Source: SOIA01 sp964348015
GTDB taxonomy: Bacteria; Acidobacteriota; Aminicenantia; Aminicenantales; Aminicenantaceae
Reading direction: 5' to 3'
NCBI GenBank assembly: GCA_964348015.1
Contig: CAYGBC010000039.1
Span: forward strand, 113,209-177,208
Length of the DNA stretch: 64,000 nt
Each line of letters opens with the position of its first letter. The first letter of the stretch is position 1. Shown piece after piece: positions 32,869 through 42,039 of this stretch. Made by a program: the position numbers and the translations under genes. Under the pieces are notes generated by a model, which did not search any database, was not told where the DNA came from, and was given only the letters and a program-made list of their open reading frames with translations.

Positions 32869-35583
32869 CTATGTTGAGGAGAGATGTTTTTTCAGATACT
32901 GGCCGGTGTGAGATTGTTTGGATCTGGCGATTTCCTCGGGCGGCCCCTGGGCGACGATGTGCCCGCCTTTATCTCCCCCTTCTGGACCCAGGTCGATGAC
33001 GTGATCGGCGCATTTGATCATATCGAGATTGTGCTCGATGACCACGACTGTGTGTCCCTCATCCACCAGTTTTTGAAATGACCGAAGGAGAATGGAGACA
33101 TCATCCGGGTGGAGACCGACGGTGGGCTCATCAAAGAGATAGAGGGTCCTCTTGTCCCTCTGGTGGGTGAGATGGTGGGCGAGCTTGATCCTCTGGAGCT
33201 CCCCGCCGGACAGAGTCGTCGTGGGCTGGCCTAATCTCAGATACCCCAATCCCACCTCGCAGAGCGGGGACAATTTTTTCTTGATTTTCGGATGTTCCGA
33301 GAAAAAATCTAAGGCCTCAGAGACGCTCATCTGCAGAACCTGGTCGATGGTTTTGTCTCGGTATTTGATTTCGAGAATCTCGCTCTTGAACCTCTTCCCC
33401 TTGCACGCCTCACAGGTGAGCACCACATCCGAGAGAAACTGCATTTCGACGATGAGCTGGCCCGCCCCTTTGCATCCTTCACACCTTCCTCCGGGAGTGT
33501 TGAAAGAGAAAAATCCGGGTTTGTATCCCTGAGCTTTGGCCTCTCGAGTCTGGCTGAATACGGCCCTGATCTCATCCATGGCCTTGGTGTAGGTGGCGGG
33601 GATAGAGCGGGGCGATGTGCTGAGAGGAGACTGGTCGACCATGATGATCTTGTCGATGTGTTGGTTTCCTCTGATTTCCCTGAATCCATCTCTGGCTTCT
33701 CCCCGCCATCCCTTGTACAGAACGTCGAGGAGCAGAGTGCTTTTTCCCGATCCCGATACTCCTGTGGTGCAGGTGAAAACATTCAACGGGATTTTGATAT
33801 CCAGATGCTTGAGGTTGTGCATGTGCGCATCTCTAATTTCGACATACTCTCTGGAGAGTCTTCGTTTTTTCGGGATTTCGATCTTTTTTTCGTCTCTCAT
33901 GTATTGGGCCGTGAGAGATTCACGCTGTTCGAGAAATTTATCCATGGGGCCGCTAAAAATGACTTTCCCTCCCGCTTCTCCTGCACGGGGACCCAGGTCG
34001 ATCAAGTATTCGGCAGATTTTATGATTTCCGGGTCGTGCTCGACCACAAGGACCGTATTCCCGATATCTTTCAGAGATTTGAGGATTTCCACGAGACGGT
34101 GATTGTCCCGGGCATGGAGTCCGAGGCTCGGCTCGTCCAGGACAAAAAGCGTGCCCACAAGAGAGGCGCTCAGTGCGGCGGCCAGGTTAATTCTCTGCGC
34201 CTCGCCTCCGCTCAACGTGAAAGTCATCCTTTCCAGGGTGATGTAATCCAGACCGACCTCGAGCAGGAATTTCAGCCTGTCCTGGATCTCATCGATGAGC
34301 TTTTCTGCGACCTGCTTCTGGAAGGGGGTGAGCTTGAGCTTTTTAAAAAAATCGAAAGCCTCACGAACTGTCATCTGGACGACCTGGCCGATCGAGAGCC
34401 CTTCGATCTTTACGTTTAAGGCCTGCGCGTTGAGGCGCATCTGATCGCATTCGGGGCAAGGGATGTATTTCCGGTACCGGCTCAGAAAAACGCGCACCTG
34501 GACTTTATATTTTTTTCGCTGGAGTCTCTCGAAGAAACCCTTGATCCCCCTATAGCGGCCCTCGCCCTCGAATATAAACTTCTTCCATTCGTCTTTGAGA
34601 TCCTTAAACGGAATATCCGTGGGAATCCCCCGGCTCTGGGCTTCGTGGATCAATTTCCTCATCAGCCGGCGCGAGACAGGTTTGGTCCAGGGTTCCACGG
34701 CTCCTTCTTCAAGAGATTTGCTCTTGTCGGGGATGATCTTATCCTCATCCAGAACGGCCAAGTCGCCGAAGCCGTGACAGACGGAGCAGGCTCCCTGAGG
34801 ACTGTTGAAAGAGAAAAGGTTGGGAAAAGGCTCTTCGTACAGGATCTCGCACGTCTTGCACTCCAGTTTGTCGGAGAAAATAAACTCCTGGTTTGAATCT
34901 GTCCGGACCTTGATTTTTCCGCTCCCTTCACGCAGGCCGATCTCTAGGGAGTCCACAAGCCTTTCTCTTTCCTCTCTTTCCAAAGCCATCCTGTCGACAA
35001 GGACATCGATCGCACTTTCTTTTTCGAGTTTAGCTTTGTCAATGGGGAGTGTCGTGTTGTTTTGGATGACCCTGAAAAAGCCTTTTTTTCGGAGAGAACC
35101 AAGACCTTTGTCCATCGGCCAGGAAAAAGAGATCTGGATTTTGGTTTGAGAGGGGAGTTTGAAGAGTGTTTCGACGATCGAATCAATCGTGTCTCTTCGA
35201 ACCGGATTGCCGCATTCGAGGCAGTGGATCGTGCCGATCCGGGCAAAAAGAACCCTCAAAAAATCATAGATTTCTGTGACAGTGGCCACAGTCGAGCGTG
35301 GATTTTTCGTAACCGCTTTCTGTTGAATCGCGATGGCGGGAGTGATGCCTTCGATGAGGTCGGCGTCGGGTTTATCCATTCGTTCCAGAAACTGTCGGGC
35401 ATAGGAAGAGAGAGATTCAATATACCGGCGCTGACCTTCGGCATAGAGAGTGTCAAATGCCAAAGAGGATTTTCCCGAGCCGCTCACGCCTGTAATGATG
35501 ATGAGCTTATCCAGGGGAATGTCGAGGTTGATGTTTTTCAGGTTGTGAACCCTGACTCCCCTGAGAACGATCGTGTTTTTCAT
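32869..35583 (-). CDS. uvrA: Excinuclease ABC subunit A
   Basis: The 904-residue damage-recognition ATPase of nucleotide excision repair has two ABC modules. The first has Walker A GVSGSGKSSLAFDTLYAEG (residues of about 33-51), the second GVSGSGKSTLLLDVLY. Each signature is present (FTLSGGEAQRINLAAAL and TTLSGGELQRIKLAHHL). Zinc-finger cysteines occur as CKTC...CSVC and CEGCKGAG...CEACKGKR. It is slightly shorter than the usual 940 or so. It is divergent from the DUF3311 operon; the minus-strand TATAAT at 35651-35646 could be its -10 box. Confidence 0.97.
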   Translation of the reverse strand: MKNTIVLRGVRVHNLKNINLDIPLDKLIIITGVSGSGKSSLAFDTLYAEGQRRYIESLSSYARQFLERMDKPDADLIEGITPAIAIQQKAVTKNPRSTVATVTEIYDFLRVLFARIGTIHCLECGNPVRRDTIDSIVETLFKLPSQTKIQISFSWPMDKGLGSLRKKGFFRVIQNNTTLPIDKAKLEKESAIDVLVDRMALEREERERLVDSLEIGLREGSGKIKVRTDSNQEFIFSDKLECKTCEILYEEPFPNLFSFNSPQGACSVCHGFGDLAVLDEDKIIPDKSKSLEEGAVEPWTKPVSRRLMRKLIHEAQSRGIPTDIPFKDLKDEWKKFIFEGEGRYRGIKGFFERLQRKKYKVQVRVFLSRYRKYIPCPECDQMRLNAQALNVKIEGLSIGQVVQMTVREAFDFFKKLKLTPFQKQVAEKLIDEIQDRLKFLLEVGLDYITLERMTFTLSGGEAQRINLAAALSASLVGTLFVLDEPSLGLHARDNHRLVEILKSLKDIGNTVLVVEHDPEIIKSAEYLIDLGPRAGEAGGKVIFSGPMDKFLEQRESLTAQYMRDEKKIEIPKKRRLSREYVEIRDAHMHNLKHLDIKIPLNVFTCTTGVSGSGKSTLLLDVLYKGWRGEARDGFREIRGNQHIDKIIMVDQSPLSTSPRSIPATYTKAMDEIRAVFSQTREAKAQGYKPGFFSFNTPGGRCEGCKGAGQLIVEMQFLSDVVLTCEACKGKRFKSEILEIKYRDKTIDQVLQMSVSEALDFFSEHPKIKKKLSPLCEVGLGYLRLGQPTTTLSGGELQRIKLAHHLTHQRDKRTLYLFDEPTVGLHPDDVSILLRSFQKLVDEGHTVVVIEHNLDMIKCADHVIDLGPEGGDKGGHIVAQGPPEEIARSKQSHTGQYLKKHLSST

Positions 35584-35678
35584 GATATCATTATTTCTTT
35601 CAGCTGTTATTTTCTAAAGTGAAGTTTGTTTCTGACAACTGAATTATTATAAGTCTAATGCGCAGAGGATAAAAGCGG

Positions 35679-35710
35679 AAAAAGGGGCCTGGCCCCTTTT
35701 TTTATTTTTT
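35679..35710 (+). terminator. Strong intrinsic terminator between divergent genes
   Basis: AAAAAGGGG-CCTGG-CCCCTTTTT gives a 9-bp stem with a 5-nt loop, followed by a long T-rich tract on the plus strand. It is almost symmetric and could work both ways. It lies between the 5' ends of uvrA and the DUF3311 gene, so it does not end either of them. Confidence 0.75.
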
Positions 35711-35727
35711 CTCCTTTTTTGTTTTGT

Positions 35728-35733
35728 TATAAT
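35728..35733 (+). promoter_or_regulatory. -10 box of the DUF3311-symporter-M20 operon
   Basis: A perfect TATAAT, about 28 nt before the start codon, with a T-rich stretch in place of a clear -35 box. The T-rich tail of the terminator forms the upstream part of this promoter. Confidence 0.5.
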
Positions 35734-35760
35734 GGGCGCGCTCCCCAAAAGGAGGCAGAC

Positions 35761-35982
35761 ATGCGAAAAGGGACAAAGTTGGCTTTGATTCTTGGGGCGA
35801 TCCCGTTTGTCACTCTTGTTTTTGCCCTTCCTCTGGTGAACCGGATCGAACCTGTGATATTGGGCCTGCCTTTTCTGCTCTTCTGGATTCTCACCTGGGT
35901 CATCCTCACTCCTCTCATTCTCTTTGTGGCCTATCTCCTGGAAAAGAAGTACAACCCGCCTGATGAGGAGGATAAGAATTGA
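35761..35982 (+). CDS. DUF3311 small membrane protein
   Basis: The 73-residue protein has two transmembrane helices (ALILGAIPFVTLVFALPLVN and GLPFLLFWILTWVILTPLIL), ending in a charged tail (KKYNPPDEEDKN). It is a DUF3311-type partner found next to sodium:solute symporters. GGAGG lies 6 nt before the chosen ATG; a longer in-frame start at 35719 is upstream of the -10 box and can be excluded. Its stop overlaps the symporter's TTG start, so the two are translationally coupled and probably act together. Confidence 0.82.
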   Translation: MRKGTKLALILGAIPFVTLVFALPLVNRIEPVILGLPFLLFWILTWVILTPLILFVAYLLEKKYNPPDEEDKN

Positions 35983-37406
35983 ACCCCGCTCTGATCATTA
36001 TTTTTGCCACGATCATCCTGTCCTCTTTCCTGGGCATTTATGCCGGGAAAAAAGTCAAGATGAACCTGGAAAACTGGACTGTGGGAGGACGCCGGTTCGG
36101 GATCATTATCATCTGGCTTCTGATGGCCGGGGAGATCTACACGACCTTCACTTTTCTGGGAGCCAGCGGCTGGGCCTATTCCAAGGGAGCTCCGACTTTT
36201 TACATCCTGATATACGGCGCCCTTGCGTATACGGTTTCCTTTTTTGTGCTGCCAGCCCTCTGGAAAGTGGGCAAGAAGTACGGCCTTCACACGCAACCCG
36301 ATTTTTTCATTCATCGATACGACAGCCGCTATCTGGGCGTTTTAGTTGCACTGATCGGCGTGGTGTGCATAATCCCCTATCTTCAGCTCCAGCTCAAAGG
36401 TTTGGGCTTGATCGTTCAAGTGGCCAGCAACGGGGCGGTTCATCCTCACGTCGCCATCGGGATTTCTTTTGTCCTGACCTGTGCTTTTGTGTACACCAGC
36501 GGAATCAAAGGCACAGCCTGGGTCGCTATTGTCAAGGATGTGATGATGATTCTCGCGGTCTTTATCGTGGGCATCGGAGTTCCGTATATCTATTTTGGCG
36601 GTTTCGGGAAGATGTTTCAAAAATTGATCCAGCAAAAACCTGAATTCCTGGTTTTTCCCGGAGCGGCTCCACATATGAATGTGATCTGGATCATGTCGAC
36701 ATTACTGGTCATGGGTATGGGTTTTTACATGTGGCCCCATGTGTTCGGCTCTGCTTTCTCGGCAAAAAGCGCCAAGATCATCAAAAGAAACGCCATAATC
36801 ATGCCTTTTTACCAGATCCCGATTCTCCTCATAATTATGGTTGGGTTTACCGCTCTCCTGGTCATTCCCGCACTGGAGGATGGGGATATGGCCTTTCTGG
36901 CCCTGGTCAACAAGAGTTATCCCTCCTGGTTTATGGGATTTGTCGGAGCCGCCGGAGCGGTGACCGCCATGGTTCCTTCCGCTATCCTGGTTCTTTTCGC
37001 CTCTACTCTTTTAGCGAAAAATGTCTACCAGGCCGGTTTCAAGCCTCAGCTGAGTGAGGAAAAAGTCATGACTCTTTCGCGTTTCATGGTGCTGGTGATT
37101 ATGACTTTTGCTCTGGTTTTTGCCATATTTTTCCCCAACGAGCTGGTCCCTCTTCTGATATTTGGCTACAACGGTGTCAGCCAGTTTTTTCCTGGAGTCG
37201 TACTGGGACTGTTCTGGAAACGCGTGACCCGAAAGGGAGTGTTGTACGGGTTGATCTCAGGAGTCACCGTGGTCCTTATTCTCATCCTGAGCAAAAATGA
37301 TCCTTTCTTGAGCATGAATGCAGGATTTGTCGGCCTCGCGGTGAATTCATGCGTCACTGTTGGGATCAGCCTTATGACCAAGCCCTCGAATGGAGGATTC
37401 AAATGA
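35979..37406 (+). CDS. Sodium:solute symporter family transporter
   Basis: The 475-residue membrane protein has about 13 helices. Typical SSS-family elements are ENWTVGGRRFG near residue 30, LMAGEIYTTFTFLGASGWAY, and FFVLPALWKVGKKYGLHTQPDFF. It starts at a TTG that overlaps the previous stop (TTGA), an uncommon start but forced by the overlap and by ENWTVGGR lying at the expected distance. The linked M20 hydrolase suggests the substrate is an N-acyl amino acid, dipeptide or similar carboxylate (inference). Confidence 0.9.
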   Translation: MNPALIIIFATIILSSFLGIYAGKKVKMNLENWTVGGRRFGIIIIWLLMAGEIYTTFTFLGASGWAYSKGAPTFYILIYGALAYTVSFFVLPALWKVGKKYGLHTQPDFFIHRYDSRYLGVLVALIGVVCIIPYLQLQLKGLGLIVQVASNGAVHPHVAIGISFVLTCAFVYTSGIKGTAWVAIVKDVMMILAVFIVGIGVPYIYFGGFGKMFQKLIQQKPEFLVFPGAAPHMNVIWIMSTLLVMGMGFYMWPHVFGSAFSAKSAKIIKRNAIIMPFYQIPILLIIMVGFTALLVIPALEDGDMAFLALVNKSYPSWFMGFVGAAGAVTAMVPSAILVLFASTLLAKNVYQAGFKPQLSEEKVMTLSRFMVLVIMTFALVFAIFFPNELVPLLIFGYNGVSQFFPGVVLGLFWKRVTRKGVLYGLISGVTVVLILILSKNDPFLSMNAGFVGLAVNSCVTVGISLMTKPSNGGFK

Positions 37407-38572
37407 CTGATGGATTGAAGAAAGACGTAGAGAAGTTATCCGGAAGAATAATCGAATGGCGGCGCGATTTTCACCGTCATCCGGAGATCGCTTACGAAGA
37501 AGAGCGCACATCCTCTGTCATACGGAAATTCATGGATAGCCTGGATATACCCGTCTCGACATGCGCGAAAACAGGGTTGCGGGGAATTCTTGAAGGCATG
37601 CCCGGAGGAAAAACAGTAGCCCTGCGGGCGGATATCGACGCTCTTCCTCTCAAAGAGGAAGGAGACAAGGAATACATCTCGCAAAATCCCGAAGCGACTC
37701 ACGCCTGCGGTCATGACGGCCATATGGCTATCCTGATGGGAACCGCGGAGGTCCTTGAGCGGAGGAAAGACCAGTTCAAAGGCAATGTTGTCTTTCTGTT
37801 TCAGCCCTCCGAAGAGAGAATTCCAGGGGGCGCCAAAAAAATGATCGATGAGGGAGCGTTAGAAGGCGTGGATACGGTGTTCGGGCTTCACCTCTGGCAG
37901 CCGCTGCCGACAGGTTTTGTCGGGATCGTGAAAGGGGCGATGATGGCCCAGCCCGATGCGTTCACGATCACCGTGAAAGGGAAAGGCGGCCACGGTTCTA
38001 TGCCGCATACGACAGTGGACCCCATCCTCGTGGCATCCCATCTTGTGGTGAACATCCAGAGCATTGTCAGCCGTAACGTGGATCCTCTTAAACCTGTTGT
38101 GGTCTCCTTCGGGACCGTAAAGGGCGGGACCATATACAATATCATTCCCGGCGAAGTGTCTCTGACCGGAACAGTCAGGACCTTTGATTCCTCTATTCAG
38201 TCTTTAGCAGAAAAACGCTTGCAGGAAATCGTCGAAGAAACCTGCAAAACTTTTGGCGCCACAGCTGAGTTCGAGTATAAAAAAGGCTATCCTCCATTGG
38301 TCAACCCCGGGGCCACGACCGATTTTGTACTCGAGGTGACCCGAAAAACTTTGGGAAAAGACAGAGTACAGGAGATCGATCCGGTCATGGGAGGCGAAGA
38401 CTTCGCCTATTTTCTCCAGAAAGTTCCCGGAGCCTTTTTATTCTTCGGGATGGGAGACGGGATGGAGTTTCCGCATCATCATCCTGCCTTTGACCTGGAT
38501 GAGAAAGCGTTGCCCCAGGCGACGCTCCTGATGACCAGCCTCGCCTTGGAGTTCCTGGCAGCGGATAAATGA
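37403..38572 (+). CDS. M20-family amidohydrolase (N-acyl-amino-acid/hippurate hydrolase type)
   Basis: The 389-residue metallohydrolase has WRRDFHRHPEIAYEE, HACGHDGHMA (metal-binding Cys/His), EERIPGGAKKMIDEGAL, GLHLWQPLPTG, the dimerisation segment KGKGGHGSMPHTTVDP and the last metal ligand in MGGEDFAYFLQ. It should remove an acyl group from an amino acid or related amide in the cytoplasm. It begins in an ATGA overlap with the symporter, so uptake and hydrolysis of one substrate are likely. No signal peptide is present. Confidence 0.92.
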   Translation: MTDGLKKDVEKLSGRIIEWRRDFHRHPEIAYEEERTSSVIRKFMDSLDIPVSTCAKTGLRGILEGMPGGKTVALRADIDALPLKEEGDKEYISQNPEATHACGHDGHMAILMGTAEVLERRKDQFKGNVVFLFQPSEERIPGGAKKMIDEGALEGVDTVFGLHLWQPLPTGFVGIVKGAMMAQPDAFTITVKGKGGHGSMPHTTVDPILVASHLVVNIQSIVSRNVDPLKPVVVSFGTVKGGTIYNIIPGEVSLTGTVRTFDSSIQSLAEKRLQEIVEETCKTFGATAEFEYKKGYPPLVNPGATTDFVLEVTRKTLGKDRVQEIDPVMGGEDFAYFLQKVPGAFLFFGMGDGMEFPHHHPAFDLDEKALPQATLLMTSLALEFLAADK

Positions 38573-38679
38573 GAAATCGCAAATTGTTCTTGTTCGGCCG
38601 CTTCATCGTGAACGCGAGCAGAAATAGATAGAATAATACTTTTTAAGATGTGCATAATTCTTGAATTATGTAGAGAGAA

Positions 38680-39243
38680 ATGAATTTTATACTTGTTTTG
38701 GCGGTGGCGTTGGCTCTGGCGATGGATGCCTTCGCCGTTTCTGTGGGAGTCAGCCTGCGTCCTGAAGGGCTCTCGTGGAAACAATCCTTCAGAATGGCTT
38801 TGTATTTCGGTTTTTTTCAGTTCCTGATGCCTCTTGTCGGCTGGCAGGTGACGCGAAGCATCCTCCTGGACTATATAGAGCCTCTAGACCACTGGGTGGC
38901 CTTCGGCCTGCTTCTCATCATCGGCGCACGAATGATCTCTGAATCCTTTCGATCTCAGAAGAAAACACAAGAAAGCCAGGCGGACCCGACACGAGGCTTT
39001 ACTATTTTTGTGCTGTCTGTGGCGACCAGCATTGATGCGTTTGCGGTGGGAATAAGCTTTGCTGCCCTTCAGACGGCCATCCTCTATCCGGCTATAGTCA
39101 TTGGGTTTGTGGCTTTTTTGATTACTCTTCTCGGGACGAAGATCGGTCCGCTTCTGGGCCGGTTGGCGGGCAAAAGGGCCGAATTATTCGGAGGTTTGGT
39201 CCTGATTCTGATCGGCGTCAAAATTCTTCTTGAGCATATGTGA
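38680..39243 (+). CDS. mntP: Manganese efflux pump MntP
   Basis: The 187-residue, six-helix membrane protein has two inverted repeats, each with a membrane-embedded Asp: AMDAFAVSVGVSLRPEG near residue 15 and TSIDAFAVGISFAAL near residue 115. These are diagnostic of the MntP (DUF204) family of Mn(II) exporters. It stands alone, 107 nt after the M20 gene. I found no manganese (yybP-ykoY) riboswitch in the short leader. A 7-bp inverted repeat (39266-39288) lies just beyond its stop. Confidence 0.92.
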   Translation: MNFILVLAVALALAMDAFAVSVGVSLRPEGLSWKQSFRMALYFGFFQFLMPLVGWQVTRSILLDYIEPLDHWVAFGLLLIIGARMISESFRSQKKTQESQADPTRGFTIFVLSVATSIDAFAVGISFAALQTAILYPAIVIGFVAFLITLLGTKIGPLLGRLAGKRAELFGGLVLILIGVKILLEHM

Positions 39244-39296
39244 TCTCGAGGGCTTTCAGTTATTTTAGAGAATTTCGTATCTTCTCTAGGCTACCT

Positions 39297-39743
39297 TCAT
39301 TCGGTATTTTCCATATTCTCGAAGTCCGGAACGCCCGTATGTATGATCAGTTTCCACTCTGAGTCGAGCTTTGTGTAGACCTTGCATGTCCTTCCCTTCC
39401 AGTGATTCTTTTCTCCTTCTAAGTCCACCCCAGAGCGTGTCGATATCCACCACAGCAAACGCTCCATCGCCCTGTTCAGAGATCACGATTTTTTGGATCT
39501 CCCTCTTGTTCTGGACGAGAGAATGCGTGTCGAGGAGTTGCTGCCAGCTTTTTTCCAACGCTCGCGATCGAACCGCCCTTGGACGAGAATCCAGTTCATC
39601 GGATCGTGCGCTTTTGGGTGCGGCGGTCAAGGCCAGACCATATCCGGATGGAATATGGTTAGGAGCGTCTCGACATCCTGAGTATCCCAGGCTTTAGTCT
39701 CTCTGTTTACGATTTCTTCGATCTCTTTTCTTATAACATCCAT
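39297..39743 (-). pseudogene. Decayed SnoaL-like/DUF4440 (NTF2-fold) gene
   Basis: The ATG at 39743 opens 38 codons ending HPDMVWP, then a TGA (39629-39627) stands where a Trp codon is expected (VWP-W-PPHPKAHDPMNW). The frame then continues to GRFDRERWKK, shifts by one base in an A-run (about 39549-39554) to SWQQLLDTHSLVQNKREI and FAVVDIDTLW, and shifts again to NHWKGRTCKVYTKL and EWKLIIHTGV. Together these fragments make one recognisable NTF2-like protein of about 145 residues. One nonsense change and two frameshifts mean it is not translated as such. Sequencing error in homopolymers could explain one shift but hardly all three. Confidence 0.8.
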
Positions 39744-39762
39744 ATTTACGCTCCTTTTGTGA

Positions 39763-41712
39763 TTAAAAGAATAGGTTTATCCCGCCGTAGACGGAGAATC
39801 CAGGGACTCCATAGCCTTTGATCAATTCATATTCTTCATTCAGGATGTTGTCCAGCCTTAAAAAAGCCTGAGCATGGGGTGTCATGTCATAGGAAAGAAC
39901 AGAGTTGAGCAAAGTGTATTCTGACAGAGTTACCCGTTCGGCCGGCCAGGTCGAGAAATCCAGGTCCTCGCTCTTGCCGATGTGGATGAGAGAAAGACGA
40001 ATATTGACCTTTTTCAGGAAGGGAAGAAGAAGCGAGGCCGTAAATTTGTCCCGCGGCCTTCGGAGAAGAGGGGTGTCTGTATCCAGGTCCATGGCTTCGG
40101 TTCTGGTGTAAGACGCGTTCAACACCACTCCCTCACGAGGACGAGCCTGAAAAAGAAGCTCTAGGCCTTTGGATTCAGCTCTTCCGATATTGGTGTATCC
40201 CTGGGCAAAATCAAACTGAATAAGGTTCTTGTAGTCACTTTTGAAATATACAGCGCTGAGCAAGATCTTTCCTCTTGTGAGGTACTGCTCGATGCCTATA
40301 TCCCAGGCAGTGGATTGTTCCGGCCTCAGGTCTTCATTCCCGACAGGGCCCAGAAATGTCGGGGGGGCATAAAGCTGGTAAAGGGAAGGAGATTTGAATC
40401 CAGTGCCCAGGGTCGCTTTGAGTTTGGTCTGGGTGGTCTTGATGAAATACGCGGGGGCGATACGATACGTCGTGGAAGTTCCGAACTGATTGTGCGTATC
40501 CCAGCGAATTCCGGCCGCCGCAAAAAATCTGGAGTCAACCCGGATTTGATTTTGCACATAAAATCCAGTGACTCGGGATTTTTCCAGGGGAAATAAGATA
40601 GAAGACGGCCCCCAAATCCCGTCAGAAAAGTATTCCGATTCCCCCTGTTCCTGTTGGTGGTCGATTCCGAATATCAGTGTGTTTGACTCGAGAAGAAAAA
40701 AGTTATTTTGCCAGTGAAGCTTGAGCAGTTTGCTCTTGAAATAGCCTTCTTCTGAATCGATAGGATGGGAAGTGTCTGGGGAGTTCTCATGTCTGCGGTC
40801 ATAATCTACGAGAGAAAATCCCAATCGTTGTTCCCAGCGGTTGTTCATCAGCAGCGCGCGTATTTCTCCTTTTATGAAGTATGCCTCATTTTTCTGCAGA
40901 TAGTTTGGGTCATCGCCGTAGGGACCGCCAAAGTTATCGGCTTCAATTCGAGCGTTTAGTGATCGAAGGATTATGTCCAGCTCAAGGTTATCCGTGAAGC
41001 GATAGCCGAACCTTCCCGAAAATGAAAGATTTCTGTAACCGTCCTTTTCCTCATTTCCTTCGTAATCAGTGCTGGCCGCAGAGAATCCGTTGTTCTGGAA
41101 ATATGTCGTTCCGAGGGAATAGTGGACCTTTTCCGTTCCCCCACTCAGCCCGGCGCTGCCGAAGAATGTCCCGTAGGAACCGGTCGCGCTGGAAAGGGAG
41201 AATTTGGGTTTCCCCTGCCCTTTTTGGGTGATGATATTCACAACGCCACTCAGAGCGTCCGAACCGTAGAGAGTGCTCTGAGGGCCACGCAGAATCTCGA
41301 TGCGTTCTATATTTTCGAGAGTGAAATGGGCCAGGTCAACAGAACGCGCGGGAGTGATGGGATCGTTGAGCTCGACTCCATCCATCAGGACTAAAGTGTG
41401 TTCCGAGTTTGCTCCTCGGATGAGAATCGAAGCCGCACCCCCAGGTGTCCCGTTTTGGATAACTGTGAGTCCCGGAATCTCTTCGAGAGTCCTGAGGACC
41501 GTGGCCTTTTTCATCCTATCCAAGTCCTCTTTCGAAATAACGGACACAGAGCTGGCCACTTCGTGGGCTGGGGTTTCGATCCTCGTGGCAGTCACGACCA
41601 CGTGATGCTGGAGAGGAGGGATCTTCTTATCCTTTTCGTTCTTTTCCTGAGAGAGAAGAGGAGAGAAAAGAATGACTGCGGCGAGAACCACGCAGGGGGC
41701 TTTGTGTATCAT
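39763..41712 (-). CDS. btuB: TonB-dependent outer-membrane receptor (BtuB-like)
   Basis: The protein, of about 649 residues, has a signal peptide (APCVVLAAVILFSPLLS), a TonB-box-like HHVVVTATR, and a plug domain (SSVSVISKEDLDRMKKA, EIPGLTVIQNG and SILIRGANSEHTLVLMDGVE). A 22-strand beta-barrel follows, ending GGINLFF with the terminal Phe typical of outer-membrane proteins. The cobalamin riboswitch in its leader argues that the cargo is vitamin B12 or a corrinoid. The start at 41712 was chosen at the ATG preceding the signal peptide. No BtuCDF transporter genes are in the window. Confidence 0.9.
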   Translation of the reverse strand: MIHKAPCVVLAAVILFSPLLSQEKNEKDKKIPPLQHHVVVTATRIETPAHEVASSVSVISKEDLDRMKKATVLRTLEEIPGLTVIQNGTPGGAASILIRGANSEHTLVLMDGVELNDPITPARSVDLAHFTLENIERIEILRGPQSTLYGSDALSGVVNIITQKGQGKPKFSLSSATGSYGTFFGSAGLSGGTEKVHYSLGTTYFQNNGFSAASTDYEGNEEKDGYRNLSFSGRFGYRFTDNLELDIILRSLNARIEADNFGGPYGDDPNYLQKNEAYFIKGEIRALLMNNRWEQRLGFSLVDYDRRHENSPDTSHPIDSEEGYFKSKLLKLHWQNNFFLLESNTLIFGIDHQQEQGESEYFSDGIWGPSSILFPLEKSRVTGFYVQNQIRVDSRFFAAAGIRWDTHNQFGTSTTYRIAPAYFIKTTQTKLKATLGTGFKSPSLYQLYAPPTFLGPVGNEDLRPEQSTAWDIGIEQYLTRGKILLSAVYFKSDYKNLIQFDFAQGYTNIGRAESKGLELLFQARPREGVVLNASYTRTEAMDLDTDTPLLRRPRDKFTASLLLPFLKKVNIRLSLIHIGKSEDLDFSTWPAERVTLSEYTLLNSVLSYDMTPHAQAFLRLDNILNEEYELIKGYGVPGFSVYGGINLFF

Positions 41713-41805
41713 TTGACTTTCTCCTAAGACTTTTCTGCCCCCGCGTCTTGATTCCACAGTCAGCAATCGGACGTCTGCTTTGACTTTTTCTTCAAGGGAA
41801 GTGAG

Positions 41806-41842
41806 TAAAAAAAATCAACCCAGTCTTCCTCCCGAAGACGGA
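41806..41842 (-). terminator. Riboswitch-controlled intrinsic terminator in the btuB leader
   Basis: On the minus strand CCGTCTTC-GGGAG-GAAGAC(T)GG forms a stem of eight pairs with one bulge, followed by GTTGATTTTTTTTA. It lies directly downstream of the B12 box and about 95 nt before the ATG, the position expected for an expression platform. Confidence 0.75.
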
Positions 41843-41844
41843 TC

Positions 41845-41992
41845 TCATACGTTTGGAGGGGGTTTCCTGACTTTCGGGTCTACCTCATTCCGGGCCTTCC
41901 CGTCTTCATGCGAGGACAGTGGCACGATCCGGAATTCGTCCCCGATTACAGTAGCGGGGGCTGTGTCCGATTTTCACGGACTTCCCTTTCCT
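41845..41992 (-). promoter_or_regulatory. Cobalamin (B12) riboswitch
   Basis: On the minus strand, in order: a P1/P2-like start (GGAAAGGGAAGTCCGTGAAA), the invariant core CCCCGCTACTGTAA (41959-41946), GCCACTG (41923-41917), GGGAAGGCCCGGAATGAGG, and the B12 box AAGTCAGGAAACCCCCTCC (about 41874-41856). Order and wording fit the classical cobalamin riboswitch. A terminator hairpin follows at once, so adenosylcobalamin binding should stop transcription into the receptor gene. Confidence 0.95.
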
Positions 41993-42039
41993 CTAAACGC
42001 GAAACTCGATTGTCAAAGAAACTGAAACTTTTCCCCCTC

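Noticed and set aside
38573..38679. Manganese riboswitch before mntP
   Set aside because: The 107-nt leader lacks the paired conserved loops expected of the yybP-ykoY class.
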